From positions 3,509,501 through 3,573,500 of the forward strand of contig NZ_AP023027.1 of NCBI RefSeq assembly GCF_014467075.1: a stretch of DNA of 64,000 nt, in the 5' to 3' direction. Made by a program: the position numbers and the translations under genes. This stretch comes from Anaerostipes caccae L1-92 (GTDB lineage: Bacteria; Bacillota; Clostridia; Lachnospirales; Lachnospiraceae). Position 1 is the first letter of the stretch. The number at the start of each line of letters is the position of its first letter. Positions 24,037 through 32,853 of the stretch are shown piece after piece. Under the pieces are notes generated by a model that saw only the letters and a program-made list of their open reading frames with translations, searched no databases and was not told the origin of the DNA.

Positions 24037-25075
24037 GAGTGCCTCCTCTCCGTTCCAGCCAAAACAAAACTGCCGGAATTAAAATTCCCAGCAATAGATT
24101 AGCAAAAAGGAACACAGAAATATAATTTTCCCAAAGACGGACCATGGGGATCAGAAATCCGGTGATTAAAAACAGTCCGCCGTAGGAAATCCATCTGCCC
24201 CATTTCTTTTTCCCCGGAAATGTGTTTTCAAAACTCCAGTTTCCATAGAACAGGTATCCGCTCAGCACACAAAAAACTCCAACAATCCAGAATGCGATCA
24301 GAAAAATGTCCAGCCTTGCCATGATCCCCCCTGGCATTGCTACATTCTGTGCCATGGAAATCACCGGAAACGGGTCCCTCCTGATCATCTGAAGCCCCAG
24401 GCTTCCCGCCGTGGCGGCAAACACTCCCGCCGATAAAATTATGATTCCGAGCAGTGTCTTTTTATTCATTCCCTTTTCCTTCATATGCCCCTGATAAAAC
24501 CACACCAGTTCCATAGGATGAAACAGTGCGAGCACATACAATCCGCCCACCGCCAGGTTCTTCGGTTCAAACTGCCGGATCAGAAAGGGTTTCACAGAAA
24601 ACTCCGTCATGCTGAGAAGAAGGATAAAAATAAATGGGATCAGAATAAACCAGAACAGCCCTTCCATGACTCTTGCCCTGTCGTCCAGCCCCTCTCCGTT
24701 CATCCGGAAAGCCAGAAAAATAACCGGCAGCCCGATCCAGTAAATATTCATATACGGAAGCAGGAACACCCTGGCCAAGAGCAGCATGTATGCATAAAAA
24801 AATGCAGCGTTTATAAAAAATCTCACATAATAGAGAAAGGAAATCACCCGGTGTTTTTTTAATACTTCTTCCATAGTCAGACTGCCTTCTGCTTTTTGTA
24901 CAAGCCATGGATAGCAGACTGCGGCAATGGCTCCAAGGAGTACCGTATAAAGCCCTGTTTCACCAGATTTCAGGGCAGCTGCCTGGGGAAGGAACATGCC
25001 CACTCCGCAGAAGGTTTCCAGAAGAAAGATCCTGCTTCCCTGCTTTTTAGAAATTTCAAGATTCGCCGTCCACAT
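24017..25075 (-). CDS. gerB: Spore germination protein GerB family (receptor permease subunit)
   Basis: A 352-residue membrane protein with about ten hydrophobic helices, of the APC-like GerAB/YndE family ('ETFCGVGMFLPQAAALKSGE' near the N-terminus). This subunit is thought to recognise the germinant, usually an amino acid or nucleoside. Length is normal. It overlaps gerA by 20 nt and gerC by 20 nt, so the three are translated together. Confidence 0.9.
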   Translation of the reverse strand: MWTANLEISKKQGSRIFLLETFCGVGMFLPQAAALKSGETGLYTVLLGAIAAVCYPWLVQKAEGSLTMEEVLKKHRVISFLYYVRFFINAAFFYAYMLLLARVFLLPYMNIYWIGLPVIFLAFRMNGEGLDDRARVMEGLFWFILIPFIFILLLSMTEFSVKPFLIRQFEPKNLAVGGLYVLALFHPMELVWFYQGHMKEKGMNKKTLLGIIILSAGVFAATAGSLGLQMIRRDPFPVISMAQNVAMPGGIMARLDIFLIAFWIVGVFCVLSGYLFYGNWSFENTFPGKKKWGRWISYGGLFLITGFLIPMVRLWENYISVFLFANLLLGILIPAVLFWLERRGGTHEKDHH

Positions 25076-26579
25076 GATGTTTCCTCCTTCCCTGACGTTT
25101 TTTCGCCCCGTCCTTCGTAAACCATGGCCTGAAGATCATACGCCTGATAGGCAGCCGCACCATATAGTCCTCCCAGGGGTCCGTCTCTTCCACCGTGGCT
25201 GATACGGTCGGAAACAGATACGGGATCCCATAGCTCTGAAGCTTCATTAAATGGATCGCAATCGCAAGGAATCCGAGAAAGAATCCATAAAGCCCCCATA
25301 TGGCACAGACAAGCATAATAGAAAATCTCAATAGCCGGAACACCCCTGAAAAGCTCTCATTTGGTATAGAAAACGACGCGATGGCTGTAAAGGCTACAAC
25401 AATTACCACGATTGTGCTGACAATATTAGCGTCAACCGCCGCCTGTCCTACGATCAGACCTCCTACAATTCCTATGGTGCCGCCCAGCTGTCCAGGCAGG
25501 CGGATACCCGCTTCCCTTAAAAGTTCAAACGCAAGTTCCAAAAGCAGTACTTCCACAACCACAGGGAAAGGCACTCCCTCCCTGGCTGACACAATGGACA
25601 GCATAAATGGTGTGGGAAGAATCTCGGGATGATAATTTGCAATGGCAATATAAAATCCCGGCAGCCCAATGGCAATAAAAGAAGAAATGTATCGAAGGAT
25701 TCTGGCAAATGTGGCAACTTCCCACCGGTTATAGTAATCATCACTGGCCTGAAAGAAAATGTTCAGTGTCACCGGCAGCACAATGACCTCCGGAGAATTA
25801 TCCACCACGAGCACAATTCTTCCCTCCATGAGTCCGCTTGCCGCTTTGTCCGGTCTCTGAGTCAGCTGATACTGGGGAAACGGAGATTTGCTGTCCTGCT
25901 CCATGAGCTGTTCCAGCATTCCGCTGTCAAAAATTCCGTCAATATTCAGTTCATCCAACTGTTTTTTTATTTCTTTTACTACCTCATCTTTGGCCAGATC
26001 TTCAATATACATAAGCGCTACATCTGTTTTGCTCCTTGTTCCGATCCTGAGCTGGACAACCTTCATTCTCGTATCCCTGACCCGCCTTCGGATCAGAGCC
26101 GTGTTGGTCCTGAGGCTTTCATTAAAACTGTCCTTCGGACCGATCATGGCTACTTCCCTGTCGGCTTCCTGCACTCCTCTGGTAGGGAAAAACTTGCTGG
26201 ATATAAAAATTCCCTGATCAAGCCCGTCAAAAAACAGTACCGTATCTCCTGATAAAACGGCCATGACAACTTCATCCATGGTCGTGACCATCTTCCGGTC
26301 TGCACTCTCAATGACCCAGGAGGTCACAGACTCTTTCAGAGGGTGAAGAGGGTCTGTGAGGAGAGGTTCCAATACATTTTCCTGGATCATGTCAGCTTTG
26401 GCAAGACCGTCTGTGTAGATCACATACATTCCTGTGTTTTTTTTCTTCCCAACGTAAAACTTCTTTTTTACAATATCATTGCAGTCTGAAAATACTGCTT
26501 CGAGATATGCAATATTCTGCTCCAGATCCTTTGATATTTTACCTTTCATTTTGTGATTTTTATCATGAAATCGATCCAT
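25056..26579 (-). CDS. gerA: Spore germination receptor GerA family subunit
   Basis: A 507-residue protein. The N-terminal soluble half (about 1-290) is of the GerAA type ('DIVKKKFYVGKKK', 'RRRVRDTRMKVVQLRIG'), followed by a C-terminal membrane half with five or so helices. The gene starts the gerA-gerB-gerC operon. AGGTGGTG precedes the ATG at 26579. A sigma-G-like promoter lies 23 nt upstream, which fits expression in the forespore. GerA-type subunits oligomerise to form ion channels that open on germinant binding. Confidence 0.92.
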   Translation of the reverse strand: MDRFHDKNHKMKGKISKDLEQNIAYLEAVFSDCNDIVKKKFYVGKKKNTGMYVIYTDGLAKADMIQENVLEPLLTDPLHPLKESVTSWVIESADRKMVTTMDEVVMAVLSGDTVLFFDGLDQGIFISSKFFPTRGVQEADREVAMIGPKDSFNESLRTNTALIRRRVRDTRMKVVQLRIGTRSKTDVALMYIEDLAKDEVVKEIKKQLDELNIDGIFDSGMLEQLMEQDSKSPFPQYQLTQRPDKAASGLMEGRIVLVVDNSPEVIVLPVTLNIFFQASDDYYNRWEVATFARILRYISSFIAIGLPGFYIAIANYHPEILPTPFMLSIVSAREGVPFPVVVEVLLLELAFELLREAGIRLPGQLGGTIGIVGGLIVGQAAVDANIVSTIVVIVVAFTAIASFSIPNESFSGVFRLLRFSIMLVCAIWGLYGFFLGFLAIAIHLMKLQSYGIPYLFPTVSATVEETDPWEDYMVRLPIRRMIFRPWFTKDGAKKRQGRRKHHVDGES

Positions 26580-26601
26580 TTTTTCACACCACCTTTTAAA
26601 G

Positions 26602-26630
26602 TAGTATGAGCAAAAAAAAGAACTCTATGC
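26602..26630 (-). promoter_or_regulatory. Sigma-G promoter of the ger operon
   Basis: GCATA, 17-nt spacer, CATACTA on the minus strand; both elements match the sigma-G consensus (gHATR / CATnHTA) at every defined position. The -35 lies inside the loop of the terminator of the upstream gene. Confidence 0.7.
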
Positions 26631-26646
26631 GCACGCACAGAGTTCT
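26619..26646 (-). terminator. Terminator after the FadR-type gene
   Basis: AGAACTCT / AGAGTTCT, an 8-bp stem with a 12-nt loop, then T(8) on the minus strand. It separates the ispE-fadR unit from the ger operon. Confidence 0.85.
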
Positions 26647-26664
26647 GTCTGAAAGTCCACGGAC

Positions 26665-27345
26665 CTATTTTTCTTCTTCCTGAATCTTTTTGATTACCGT
26701 CTCTTCCTGATTGTCGATATGACGTTTCATGATCTCTTTCGCTCTCTCTTTGTTGCCTGCGAACATGGCTTCCACCAGTTCCTCGTGTTCTTTGAGAAGA
26801 ACCGCATGATATGCCGTATCCTTGACATATTCCAGACGGTAGCGGTAAATCTGTTCTCTCAGATTATTGATGATCTGGATCAGCCGCTTATTTTGAGTCG
26901 CCTCAAAGACGGCATCATGAAATTCCACATCACAGTCTGCGATCTTAGGATTATCATCCGTCTGGATCGCCTCACGGAAATTGTCCAGGGCTTCCTGAAT
27001 CTTCTCTCTGGAACCATCATCCAGGCGCTCCGTGGCAAGTCCTGCCGCCAGTTCTTCGAGAGAGCTTCTCACTTCCAGGACATCTCTTAAATCTTTTTCC
27101 GTGATGCGGGCTACTTCCGCGCCCTTTCTCGGAATCATGACGACCAGACCCTCAAGCTCCAGCTTCCTTATGGCTTCCCTGACCGGGGTACGGCTGACTC
27201 CGAGACGGTTTGCCAGGGCAATCTCCATCAAACGCTCTCCGGGTACAAACTCTCCGGTAATGATTGCCTGTCTGAGTGTATTAAACACCACATCCCTCAG
27301 CGGCAGATATTCATTGACGTTCACTTTTAATTTATCACTGCTCAT
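26665..27345 (-). CDS. GntR-family transcription regulator, FadR subfamily
   Basis: A 226-residue protein. Residues about 10-78 form the GntR winged helix ('RLMEIALANRLGVSRTPVR', 'EAIRKLELEGLV'). Residues about 90-218 are an all-helical FCD ligand domain with the likely metal/carboxylate-binding residues in 'DCDVEFHDAVFEAT' and 'HEELVEAM'. Such regulators usually control sugar-acid or carboxylate metabolism. It follows ispE by 16 nt, so it is probably co-transcribed. No target is obvious nearby. GGAGGG precedes the ATG. Confidence 0.92.
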   Translation of the reverse strand: MSSDKLKVNVNEYLPLRDVVFNTLRQAIITGEFVPGERLMEIALANRLGVSRTPVREAIRKLELEGLVVMIPRKGAEVARITEKDLRDVLEVRSSLEELAAGLATERLDDGSREKIQEALDNFREAIQTDDNPKIADCDVEFHDAVFEATQNKRLIQIINNLREQIYRYRLEYVKDTAYHAVLLKEHEELVEAMFAGNKERAKEIMKRHIDNQEETVIKKIQEEEK

Positions 27346-27361
27346 CTTTCGTTCCCTCCAA

Positions 27362-28234
27362 TTATGATTCTCTATTGACCGGCGCTACCACATAGGCCTG
27401 CTTCACATCTTCAAAAGATCTTAGATTGGAAAGGGCTCTCTGCGCCTTTTCCTCTGAAGCAAATATTCCAAATACCGTCGGTCCGCTCCCGCTCATGAGT
27501 GCACTCTCGGCGCCCTGTTTCAGCAGGAACTCTTTGATCTCATGGATCACAGGGTATCTTGGTATGGTGACTGTCTCCAGAACATTTTCCATCCTCCCCG
27601 TGATCCCCTTCAAATCCTGATTTTCAATGGCAGATATCATTCCTGTAATATCCGGGTGTGATAAAAGGCCCGGCACGTCCAGATTCTCATACACAGTTTT
27701 CGTGGACACACTGACCCCAGGCTTGGCGATCAGTATATGGCAGTGCGGCACAGGAGGCAGCTTTGTAAGCTTTTCTCCAATCCCTTCTGCCAGTGCGGTT
27801 CCTCCTATGACACAATAAGGCACATCCGCTCCCAGCCCGGCTCCGATCTCACACAGTTCCTCTTCCTTAAGTCCAAGTTCAAACAGCCGGTTCATTCCTC
27901 TCAGTGCTGCGGCACAGTCAGAGCTTCCGCCCGCCATGCCTGCGGCGATAGGGATACGCTTTTCCAGATACGCTTCCACGCCGCTTTTGATTGAATACTT
28001 TTTCTTTACGGCTGCAATGGCCTGACAGACAAGATTCTGTTCATTGACCGGAAGAAATCTAAGATTGGCGGAAAGTGTAACGGAATCACCGGAAGTCTTT
28101 TTAAGCTCCAGCCTGTCAAAAAGACCCACCGTCTGCATGATCATCCTAACTTCATGATACCCGTCATCTCTCCGCCTTACTACATCCAGCCCTAAATTTA
28201 CTTTTCCATAAGCTTTCAGAACTACCTTTTTCAT
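27362..28234 (-). CDS. ispE: 4-diphosphocytidyl-2-C-methyl-D-erythritol kinase
   Basis: A 290-residue GHMP-family kinase of the non-mevalonate (MEP) isoprenoid pathway; it phosphorylates CDP-methylerythritol at the 2-hydroxyl. The N-terminal 'KAYGKVNLGLDVV' and the ATP loop 'PIAAGMAGGSSDCAAAL' are diagnostic, as is 'LMSGSGPTVFG' near the C-terminus. Length is normal. It has its own promoter and is followed by the FadR-type gene. Confidence 0.97.
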   Translation of the reverse strand: MKKVVLKAYGKVNLGLDVVRRRDDGYHEVRMIMQTVGLFDRLELKKTSGDSVTLSANLRFLPVNEQNLVCQAIAAVKKKYSIKSGVEAYLEKRIPIAAGMAGGSSDCAAALRGMNRLFELGLKEEELCEIGAGLGADVPYCVIGGTALAEGIGEKLTKLPPVPHCHILIAKPGVSVSTKTVYENLDVPGLLSHPDITGMISAIENQDLKGITGRMENVLETVTIPRYPVIHEIKEFLLKQGAESALMSGSGPTVFGIFASEEKAQRALSNLRSFEDVKQAYVVAPVNRES

Positions 28235-28285
28235 CTGTACTCCTCACTGTCTCCTGCCGCTGAAACTTAGTATTGTATACAGAAC

Positions 28286-28314
28286 ATTATAGTATTGTTC
28301 CTATAAAAATGCAA
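28286..28314 (-). promoter_or_regulatory. Sigma-A promoter of ispE
   Basis: TTGCAT, 17-nt spacer, TATAAT on the minus strand, ending about 50 nt before the ispE start. Confidence 0.65.
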
Positions 28315-28323
28315 TCCTATTTA

Positions 28324-29883
28324 TCAATTCCATCCAATTTCTTTGACAATTAACAGTTTATCACCCGGCTTTACTTCCTCAATACCCTCATTTTGATCGC
28401 GGATATCGTCAACGGTAGTAAAATAACGTTTTGCTATGGACCACAGAGTATCTCCGTCCTTCACGATATATCCGACGATTCCCGGGATCTTCTGCAGTTC
28501 TTCATAATCCAGAGGCTGCTCAGCTACATTTGTCATGATCTTTTCTGCTTTTTTGTGGAAAGAGATGAAGTCAAATATCACATTTGCTTTAATCTCGATC
28601 TCATCCCCTTCCGTCGGAGTGGCACTGATATGATCCAGCATAACATCCAGCTGATAATCGTCCTCTTTCATCAGACCCTTAGCCTCAATAAAGTAAGAGA
28701 ACGGTTCCATGTAGGAACTGCTCATCACCGGGTTCTGGTCCTCACTGGACAAAAACAGAACATCTGCCATCAGGACACCCTCCACCTGAAGCCCCTGCTC
28801 TTTGACTTCCACATCGTCTATATTGCAGCTTCCTTTCACAGAAAGCACCTGCAAAAGTTTTCCCGGCTCCTGCTCGATGGAAAAACGCTTCGCCATCTTC
28901 ATCGTAGCCTGATTTTTTCCAATCAGAGATTCAAATGCAAAGTCTTTGTACTCCGGCACCAGTGTTTTCTTCATTGTATAGCAGTCTCCCACATAAGACA
29001 GCACCTGATCTTCGTAGACTTTAATATCACACTCAAGAGTTGCGTCAACCGATACCACTCTCTCTTCTCCGTCCACGTCCGGACGAATCTCCAGCTGATG
29101 GTTTCCGAGGGAAATGTGGATCTTGCCGATCATTCCCGGTGCACATTCATAACACTCCAGCTCTGTATGCAGCGGGATCTCCCATCTTGCATACTGGACC
29201 GGAAGCTGTTCATCCTCTCCGAGATATAAGATAAACACATGCATATCACCCTGTATGTCGATGCTGTGGTCTTTTAATTTTCCCTGTACATTCTCAAGCT
29301 CCACCTGGCTCCAGAGTATCTCATAGATGTTGGATTTATTGGCCGGCAGCACCAGTTCCTCTTTCATTCTGGCAATATCCTTTTTATTGACGATCAGGTC
29401 TGTCACCTGGACTTCCTTTTTCAGGGAAGATATTCCGTCGCCCAGAACATCGATAATGCCTTCCTCTTTAATCTCCTCGTTGACATGGAGGGTCAGAGTC
29501 AGAAGAATCCTTATACTCAGTTTCCTGGAATTGATCAGCACTGTGTTGATGTCATCAATGACATAAGAAACTTTCACATAATCTGTCGGCACAGCGCCGT
29601 CCATATGTATATACTCCTCAAAAGGGAGAACAAAATCCAGAGACTCTAAATAGGTCCTGGCGTCAATTGTCCCGTACAGACCTGAAAAATGGAATTCTCC
29701 TTTGATCCGGATACGGTCCACCATCATCTCTGTCTCCTGCATGATCACCAGCCCTTTAGTCTGAATCATCTTCTCCACATCCGGCTTCGTATCAGGCACA
29801 TTACAGTCCTGGTCGATTGTTATTTGTACCTGCTTTCGTTCTTTTGCGACGATTCCATAAAAATCCTTTTTGTTAAAATCCAT
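28324..29883 (-). CDS. sipL: SipL/SpoVID-like spore morphogenesis protein (SPOCS + LysM)
   Basis: About 519 residues from the ATG at 29883 (GGGAGGA upstream). It contains tandem DUF3794/SPOCS modules (about 20-440) and a C-terminal LysM domain (about 468-515, 'GYIVKDGDTLWSIAKRY'). This is the architecture of Clostridioides SipL, which recruits the coat-base protein SpoIVA and is needed for spore coat attachment; the LysM part mediates that contact. SPOCS signatures include 'CNVPDTKPDVEKMIQ' near the N-terminus. Assignment as the SipL counterpart is by domain order. It lies directly downstream of veg. Confidence 0.85.
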   Translation of the reverse strand: MDFNKKDFYGIVAKERKQVQITIDQDCNVPDTKPDVEKMIQTKGLVIMQETEMMVDRIRIKGEFHFSGLYGTIDARTYLESLDFVLPFEEYIHMDGAVPTDYVKVSYVIDDINTVLINSRKLSIRILLTLTLHVNEEIKEEGIIDVLGDGISSLKKEVQVTDLIVNKKDIARMKEELVLPANKSNIYEILWSQVELENVQGKLKDHSIDIQGDMHVFILYLGEDEQLPVQYARWEIPLHTELECYECAPGMIGKIHISLGNHQLEIRPDVDGEERVVSVDATLECDIKVYEDQVLSYVGDCYTMKKTLVPEYKDFAFESLIGKNQATMKMAKRFSIEQEPGKLLQVLSVKGSCNIDDVEVKEQGLQVEGVLMADVLFLSSEDQNPVMSSSYMEPFSYFIEAKGLMKEDDYQLDVMLDHISATPTEGDEIEIKANVIFDFISFHKKAEKIMTNVAEQPLDYEELQKIPGIVGYIVKDGDTLWSIAKRYFTTVDDIRDQNEGIEEVKPGDKLLIVKEIGWN

Positions 29884-29972
29884 AAAAAATTCCTCCCTGT
29901 CTTGTATATACAAATATATTCAGACAGGAAGGAATCTATTCCTTCAAGATTAAAATTGTATCCGGTACAGTG

Positions 29973-30218
29973 TCAGCCTTCCAGCAGCATCATCCTGACA
30001 TCTTTCGTGATCACATCCTGATAACTGAAACTGACCGTTTTACTTTTGGTACTGCTGTCGTCTTCAATCTCTACCAGAAAAATGTTCGGATATGTCTCCG
30101 TAATGACTCCCTGTGAAGTTACAAACTTGTGTCTACCTTTATTTGAGCTGATCTTGATTTTGCTGCCAATGCGCTCCTGAATTGACTTACGAATGCATTG
30201 AATATCCATCTGTGTCAT
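29973..30218 (-). CDS. veg: Veg family protein
   Basis: An 81-residue protein matching the Veg/DUF1021 family ('MDIQCIRKSIQERIG', 'KGRHKFVTSQGVI', 'FSYQDVITKDV'). In Bacillus, Veg is highly expressed and stimulates biofilm gene expression by antagonising SinR; its role in Clostridia is unknown. GGGGTG precedes the ATG. A very strong promoter lies upstream, as for Bacillus veg. Confidence 0.93.
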   Translation of the reverse strand: MTQMDIQCIRKSIQERIGSKIKISSNKGRHKFVTSQGVITETYPNIFLVEIEDDSSTKSKTVSFSYQDVITKDVRMMLLEG

Positions 30219-30277
30219 TCTTTCACCCCATTCTATCTATACAGAACTCGTGACACCTTCTGTATACTGTAAACTTT

Positions 30278-30306
30278 ATTGTATCATTATAACCGAATCC
30301 TGTCAA
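30278..30306 (-). promoter_or_regulatory. Strong promoter of veg
   Basis: A consensus TTGACA, 17-nt spacer, TACAAT on the minus strand, about 60 nt before the veg start. The strength parallels the well-known veg promoter of Bacillus. Confidence 0.8.
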
Positions 30307-30331
30307 ATCTATACATGGGATAACCAGAATG

Positions 30332-32290
30332 TTACATATCCTGTGGATTATTTTCCATATCTTCTGACGGCTGTTCCTGTACCGTCTCATCATCTGCCGC
30401 TGAGCTTTTAGCATCTTCGCTGAAATCTTCCTCTTCCTGTTCAGAAGATTCTTTCTTGGCATTAAAAATTTCCATAAACTCTTTTCCCGTGATCGTCTCT
30501 TTCTCGATCAGGAACTGTGCCGCCTCATCCAGGATGTCCATATTGGCCCTGATCAGGTCAAGTGCCTTTTTATATGCATCTTTTAAGATTCCCATAACCA
30601 CCTGGTCTACCTTTGCGGCGGTGGATTCCGCACAGTTCATAACAGGACGTCCGTCCAGGTAACGGTTGGTAATGGATTCCAGACCGATCAGGCCGAACTC
30701 TTCTGACATACCGTACTGTGTCACCATGGCTCTTGCGATGGCCGTGGCCCGTTCAATATCGTTGGACGCGCCGGTTGTCACCGTATGGAACTTGATCTCT
30801 TCGGCCGCACGGCCTCCAAAGAAAGATACCAGGTCTGCCAGCATCTCGTCTTTTTTATTCAGGTACTTCTCTTCCTCCGGTCTCTGCATCGTATATCCGA
30901 GCGCTCCCATGGTCCTTGGAACGATGGTAATCTTCTGCACCGGCTCAGACTCCTTCTGAAGCGCCATGACAAGCGCATGTCCCACCTCGTGGTATGCAAC
31001 AATCTGTTTTTCTTCTTTGCCGAGGATACGGTCTTTCTTTTCCTTTCCGGCGATGACTACTTCTACAGCCTCAAAGAGGTCTGACTGAGACACATACTCC
31101 CTTCCTGCCTTGACGGCGGCCAGCGCCGCTTCGTTGATCATATTGGCCAGATCCGACCCCACTGCCCCTGATGTAGCCAGGGCGATCTCTTCAAAGTCTA
31201 CGCTCTCATCCATCTTGACATCTTTGGAATGGACTTTTAATGTCTCGATTCTTCCTTTCAGATCCGGACGCTCTACGATGACGCGCCGGTCAAAGCGTCC
31301 CGGGCGCAGAAGCGCTTTATCCAGCACTTCCGGACGGTTGGTAGCAGCCAGAATGACAAGTCCTTTTGAAGTATCAAATCCGTCCATCTCTGATAAAAGC
31401 TGGTTTAATGTCTGTTCCCGCTCATCGTTTCCTCCGCCCTGGATGCCGGTGTCACGGCTTTTTCCGATGGCATCGATCTCGTCTATAAATATAATACACG
31501 GAGCCATAGACTGTGCCTGCTTGAACAGGTCACGGACTCTGGACGCACCGACACCGACGAACATCTCTACGAAATCAGAACCGGACAGGGAGAAAAACGG
31601 AACATTTGCTTCTCCCGCCACTGCTTTGGCAAGCAGGGTTTTACCGGTACCCGGAGGCCCCACAAGCAGTGCTCCCTTGGGCAGTTTCGCACCGATTTTT
31701 AAATACTTGTCAGGGTGATGCAGGAAATCCACCATCTCGGTCAGGGACTCCTTGGCCTCCTGCTGTCCCGCAACGTCGGCAAAAGTGACACCTGTCTTTT
31801 TCTCCACATAGACCTTGGCGTTAGATTTTCCTACGCCCATCATGCCGCTCTTTCCGCGCATCATAAACATCAGCAGTCCAAAGATAATGATGGCAGGCAG
31901 AATGCTCACAAGAACACTCATCAGGACCTCAGATCCGTCCTTTGCCTTTGCCTGGTAATTTTCGATCCCTGCCTTCTCCAGCCGGTTGACCAGCTGATAA
32001 TCAGGTACGGGAAGCTGGACTACTTTGTATGTAGTCTTATACAGCGGGTTCTCTGATTCTTTCGGGATGACCGTGATCACATCACTTTCAAACACAACCT
32101 TTTTAATTTCTTTTTTCTCGATCATCTTGACAAACTTGCCGTAGGAAATCTCGGTCTCTGTACCGTTTTTCCATTTGCCTACTACAAAGTTAAACAAGAC
32201 AGCCACTAAAATGGATGTAATCAAAATCGATATAATCATCTGAATCGAATTCTTGTTATTTTTATCCGGTTTCTTCTGTCTATTATCCAC
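30332..32290 (-). CDS. ftsH: ATP-dependent zinc metalloprotease FtsH
   Basis: About 652 residues from the GTG at 32290, chosen because AAGGAGG lies 9 nt upstream. Two membrane helices (about 15-35 and 120-140) flank an extracytoplasmic domain. An AAA+ module carries Walker A 'GPPGTGKT', Walker B '[11 protein letters not shown]' and the arginine-finger region. The protease has 'HEVGH' and a distal Asp. The last 45 residues are acidic and probably disordered. FtsH degrades misassembled membrane proteins and regulators, and is important for sporulation in Bacillus. Confidence 0.97.
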   Translation of the reverse strand: MDNRQKKPDKNNKNSIQMIISILITSILVAVLFNFVVGKWKNGTETEISYGKFVKMIEKKEIKKVVFESDVITVIPKESENPLYKTTYKVVQLPVPDYQLVNRLEKAGIENYQAKAKDGSEVLMSVLVSILPAIIIFGLLMFMMRGKSGMMGVGKSNAKVYVEKKTGVTFADVAGQQEAKESLTEMVDFLHHPDKYLKIGAKLPKGALLVGPPGTGKTLLAKAVAGEANVPFFSLSGSDFVEMFVGVGASRVRDLFKQAQSMAPCIIFIDEIDAIGKSRDTGIQGGGNDEREQTLNQLLSEMDGFDTSKGLVILAATNRPEVLDKALLRPGRFDRRVIVERPDLKGRIETLKVHSKDVKMDESVDFEEIALATSGAVGSDLANMINEAALAAVKAGREYVSQSDLFEAVEVVIAGKEKKDRILGKEEKQIVAYHEVGHALVMALQKESEPVQKITIVPRTMGALGYTMQRPEEEKYLNKKDEMLADLVSFFGGRAAEEIKFHTVTTGASNDIERATAIARAMVTQYGMSEEFGLIGLESITNRYLDGRPVMNCAESTAAKVDQVVMGILKDAYKKALDLIRANMDILDEAAQFLIEKETITGKEFMEIFNAKKESSEQEEEDFSEDAKSSAADDETVQEQPSEDMENNPQDM

Positions 32291-32334
32291 GAACGCTTTT
32301 CCTCCTTCGATCTTCTCAAGCATTTATAGACTCC

Positions 32335-32363
32335 ATTATATGGTTTCACTGCTTGAAAATCAA
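32335..32363 (-). promoter_or_regulatory. Sigma-A promoter of ftsH
   Basis: TTGATT, 17-nt spacer, TATAAT on the minus strand, about 45 nt before the GTG start. Confidence 0.7.
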
Positions 32364-32379
32364 TAAAACAATTCTAAAG

Positions 32380-32401
32380 TTTTTGTGACATATCACAAAA
32401 A
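32380..32401. promoter_or_regulatory. Palindrome upstream of ftsH overlapping a stop codon
   Basis: A 9-bp perfect inverted repeat TTTTTGTGA / TCACAAAAA with a 4-nt centre. It contains the stop codon of the lipoprotein gene and lies 17 bp upstream of the ftsH -35. It could act as a weak terminator or an operator. Confidence 0.35.
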
Positions 32402-32797
32402 TACTACGTCTTTTTCATAATTCTGGCTCTTGATCACGATATATGGATACGAATATCCTTTTTCCTGCTGCCGCTTCGGAACTCCGATCAGATTCGTGTC
32501 AATATAGACATGGCCTTCATCCATAGTCATTTTTTTCACCCGGATCTTATATCCGCTTCCGGTCTGTTTCCCATATCCGATCACATAGTACATTGTCTCT
32601 TTCATAGAATACGTAAAATGAAAAACTTTATCCTTCTGTTCATTAATTCTTGCCGTTAATTCTTTCGGCAGATTTTCTTTTTTGCAGACTGCATAGTCTA
32701 CATTCTCTTTTGCGCCATGCTTCTCCTGTCTTAAACATCCGGCACAAAAGCAGCCTAAAGTCATCATGAATAACATGATATAGATATATCTTTTCAT
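32393..32797 (-). CDS. Lipoprotein with PrcB-like C-terminal domain
   Basis: About 134 residues from the ATG at 32797 (GGAG upstream). It has a lipoprotein signal with 'CFCAGC' (lipid-modified Cys about residue 20). The C-terminal part ('YYVIGYGKQTGSGYKI', then 'KGYSYPYIVIK') resembles the PrcB-type domain found in several secreted proteins. The protein is probably tethered to the outer face of the membrane. It lies between pdp and ftsH in the same orientation. Function unknown. Confidence 0.7.
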   Translation of the reverse strand: MKRYIYIMLFMMTLGCFCAGCLRQEKHGAKENVDYAVCKKENLPKELTARINEQKDKVFHFTYSMKETMYYVIGYGKQTGSGYKIRVKKMTMDEGHVYIDTNLIGVPKRQQEKGYSYPYIVIKSQNYEKDVVFL

Positions 32798-32853
32798 AGA
32801 GCGCTCCGTTTTTTTATTAACATATGAAAAAAGAAAGCTTCTCATGAATTCTT

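Noticed and set aside
29327..29566. Plus-strand open frames inside the sipL-like gene
   Set aside because: They are mirror frames of a well-supported minus-strand gene with conserved domains.
29895..29926. Sigma-E promoter before the sipL-like gene
   Set aside because: Although ATATT and TATACA-like strings occur, no pair has the 13-15 bp spacing; the region only shows a short inverted repeat.
30223..30462. A 79-codon basic open frame overlapping the ftsH end
   Set aside because: It lies over the ftsH C-terminus and the veg promoter in another frame and has no ribosome binding site.
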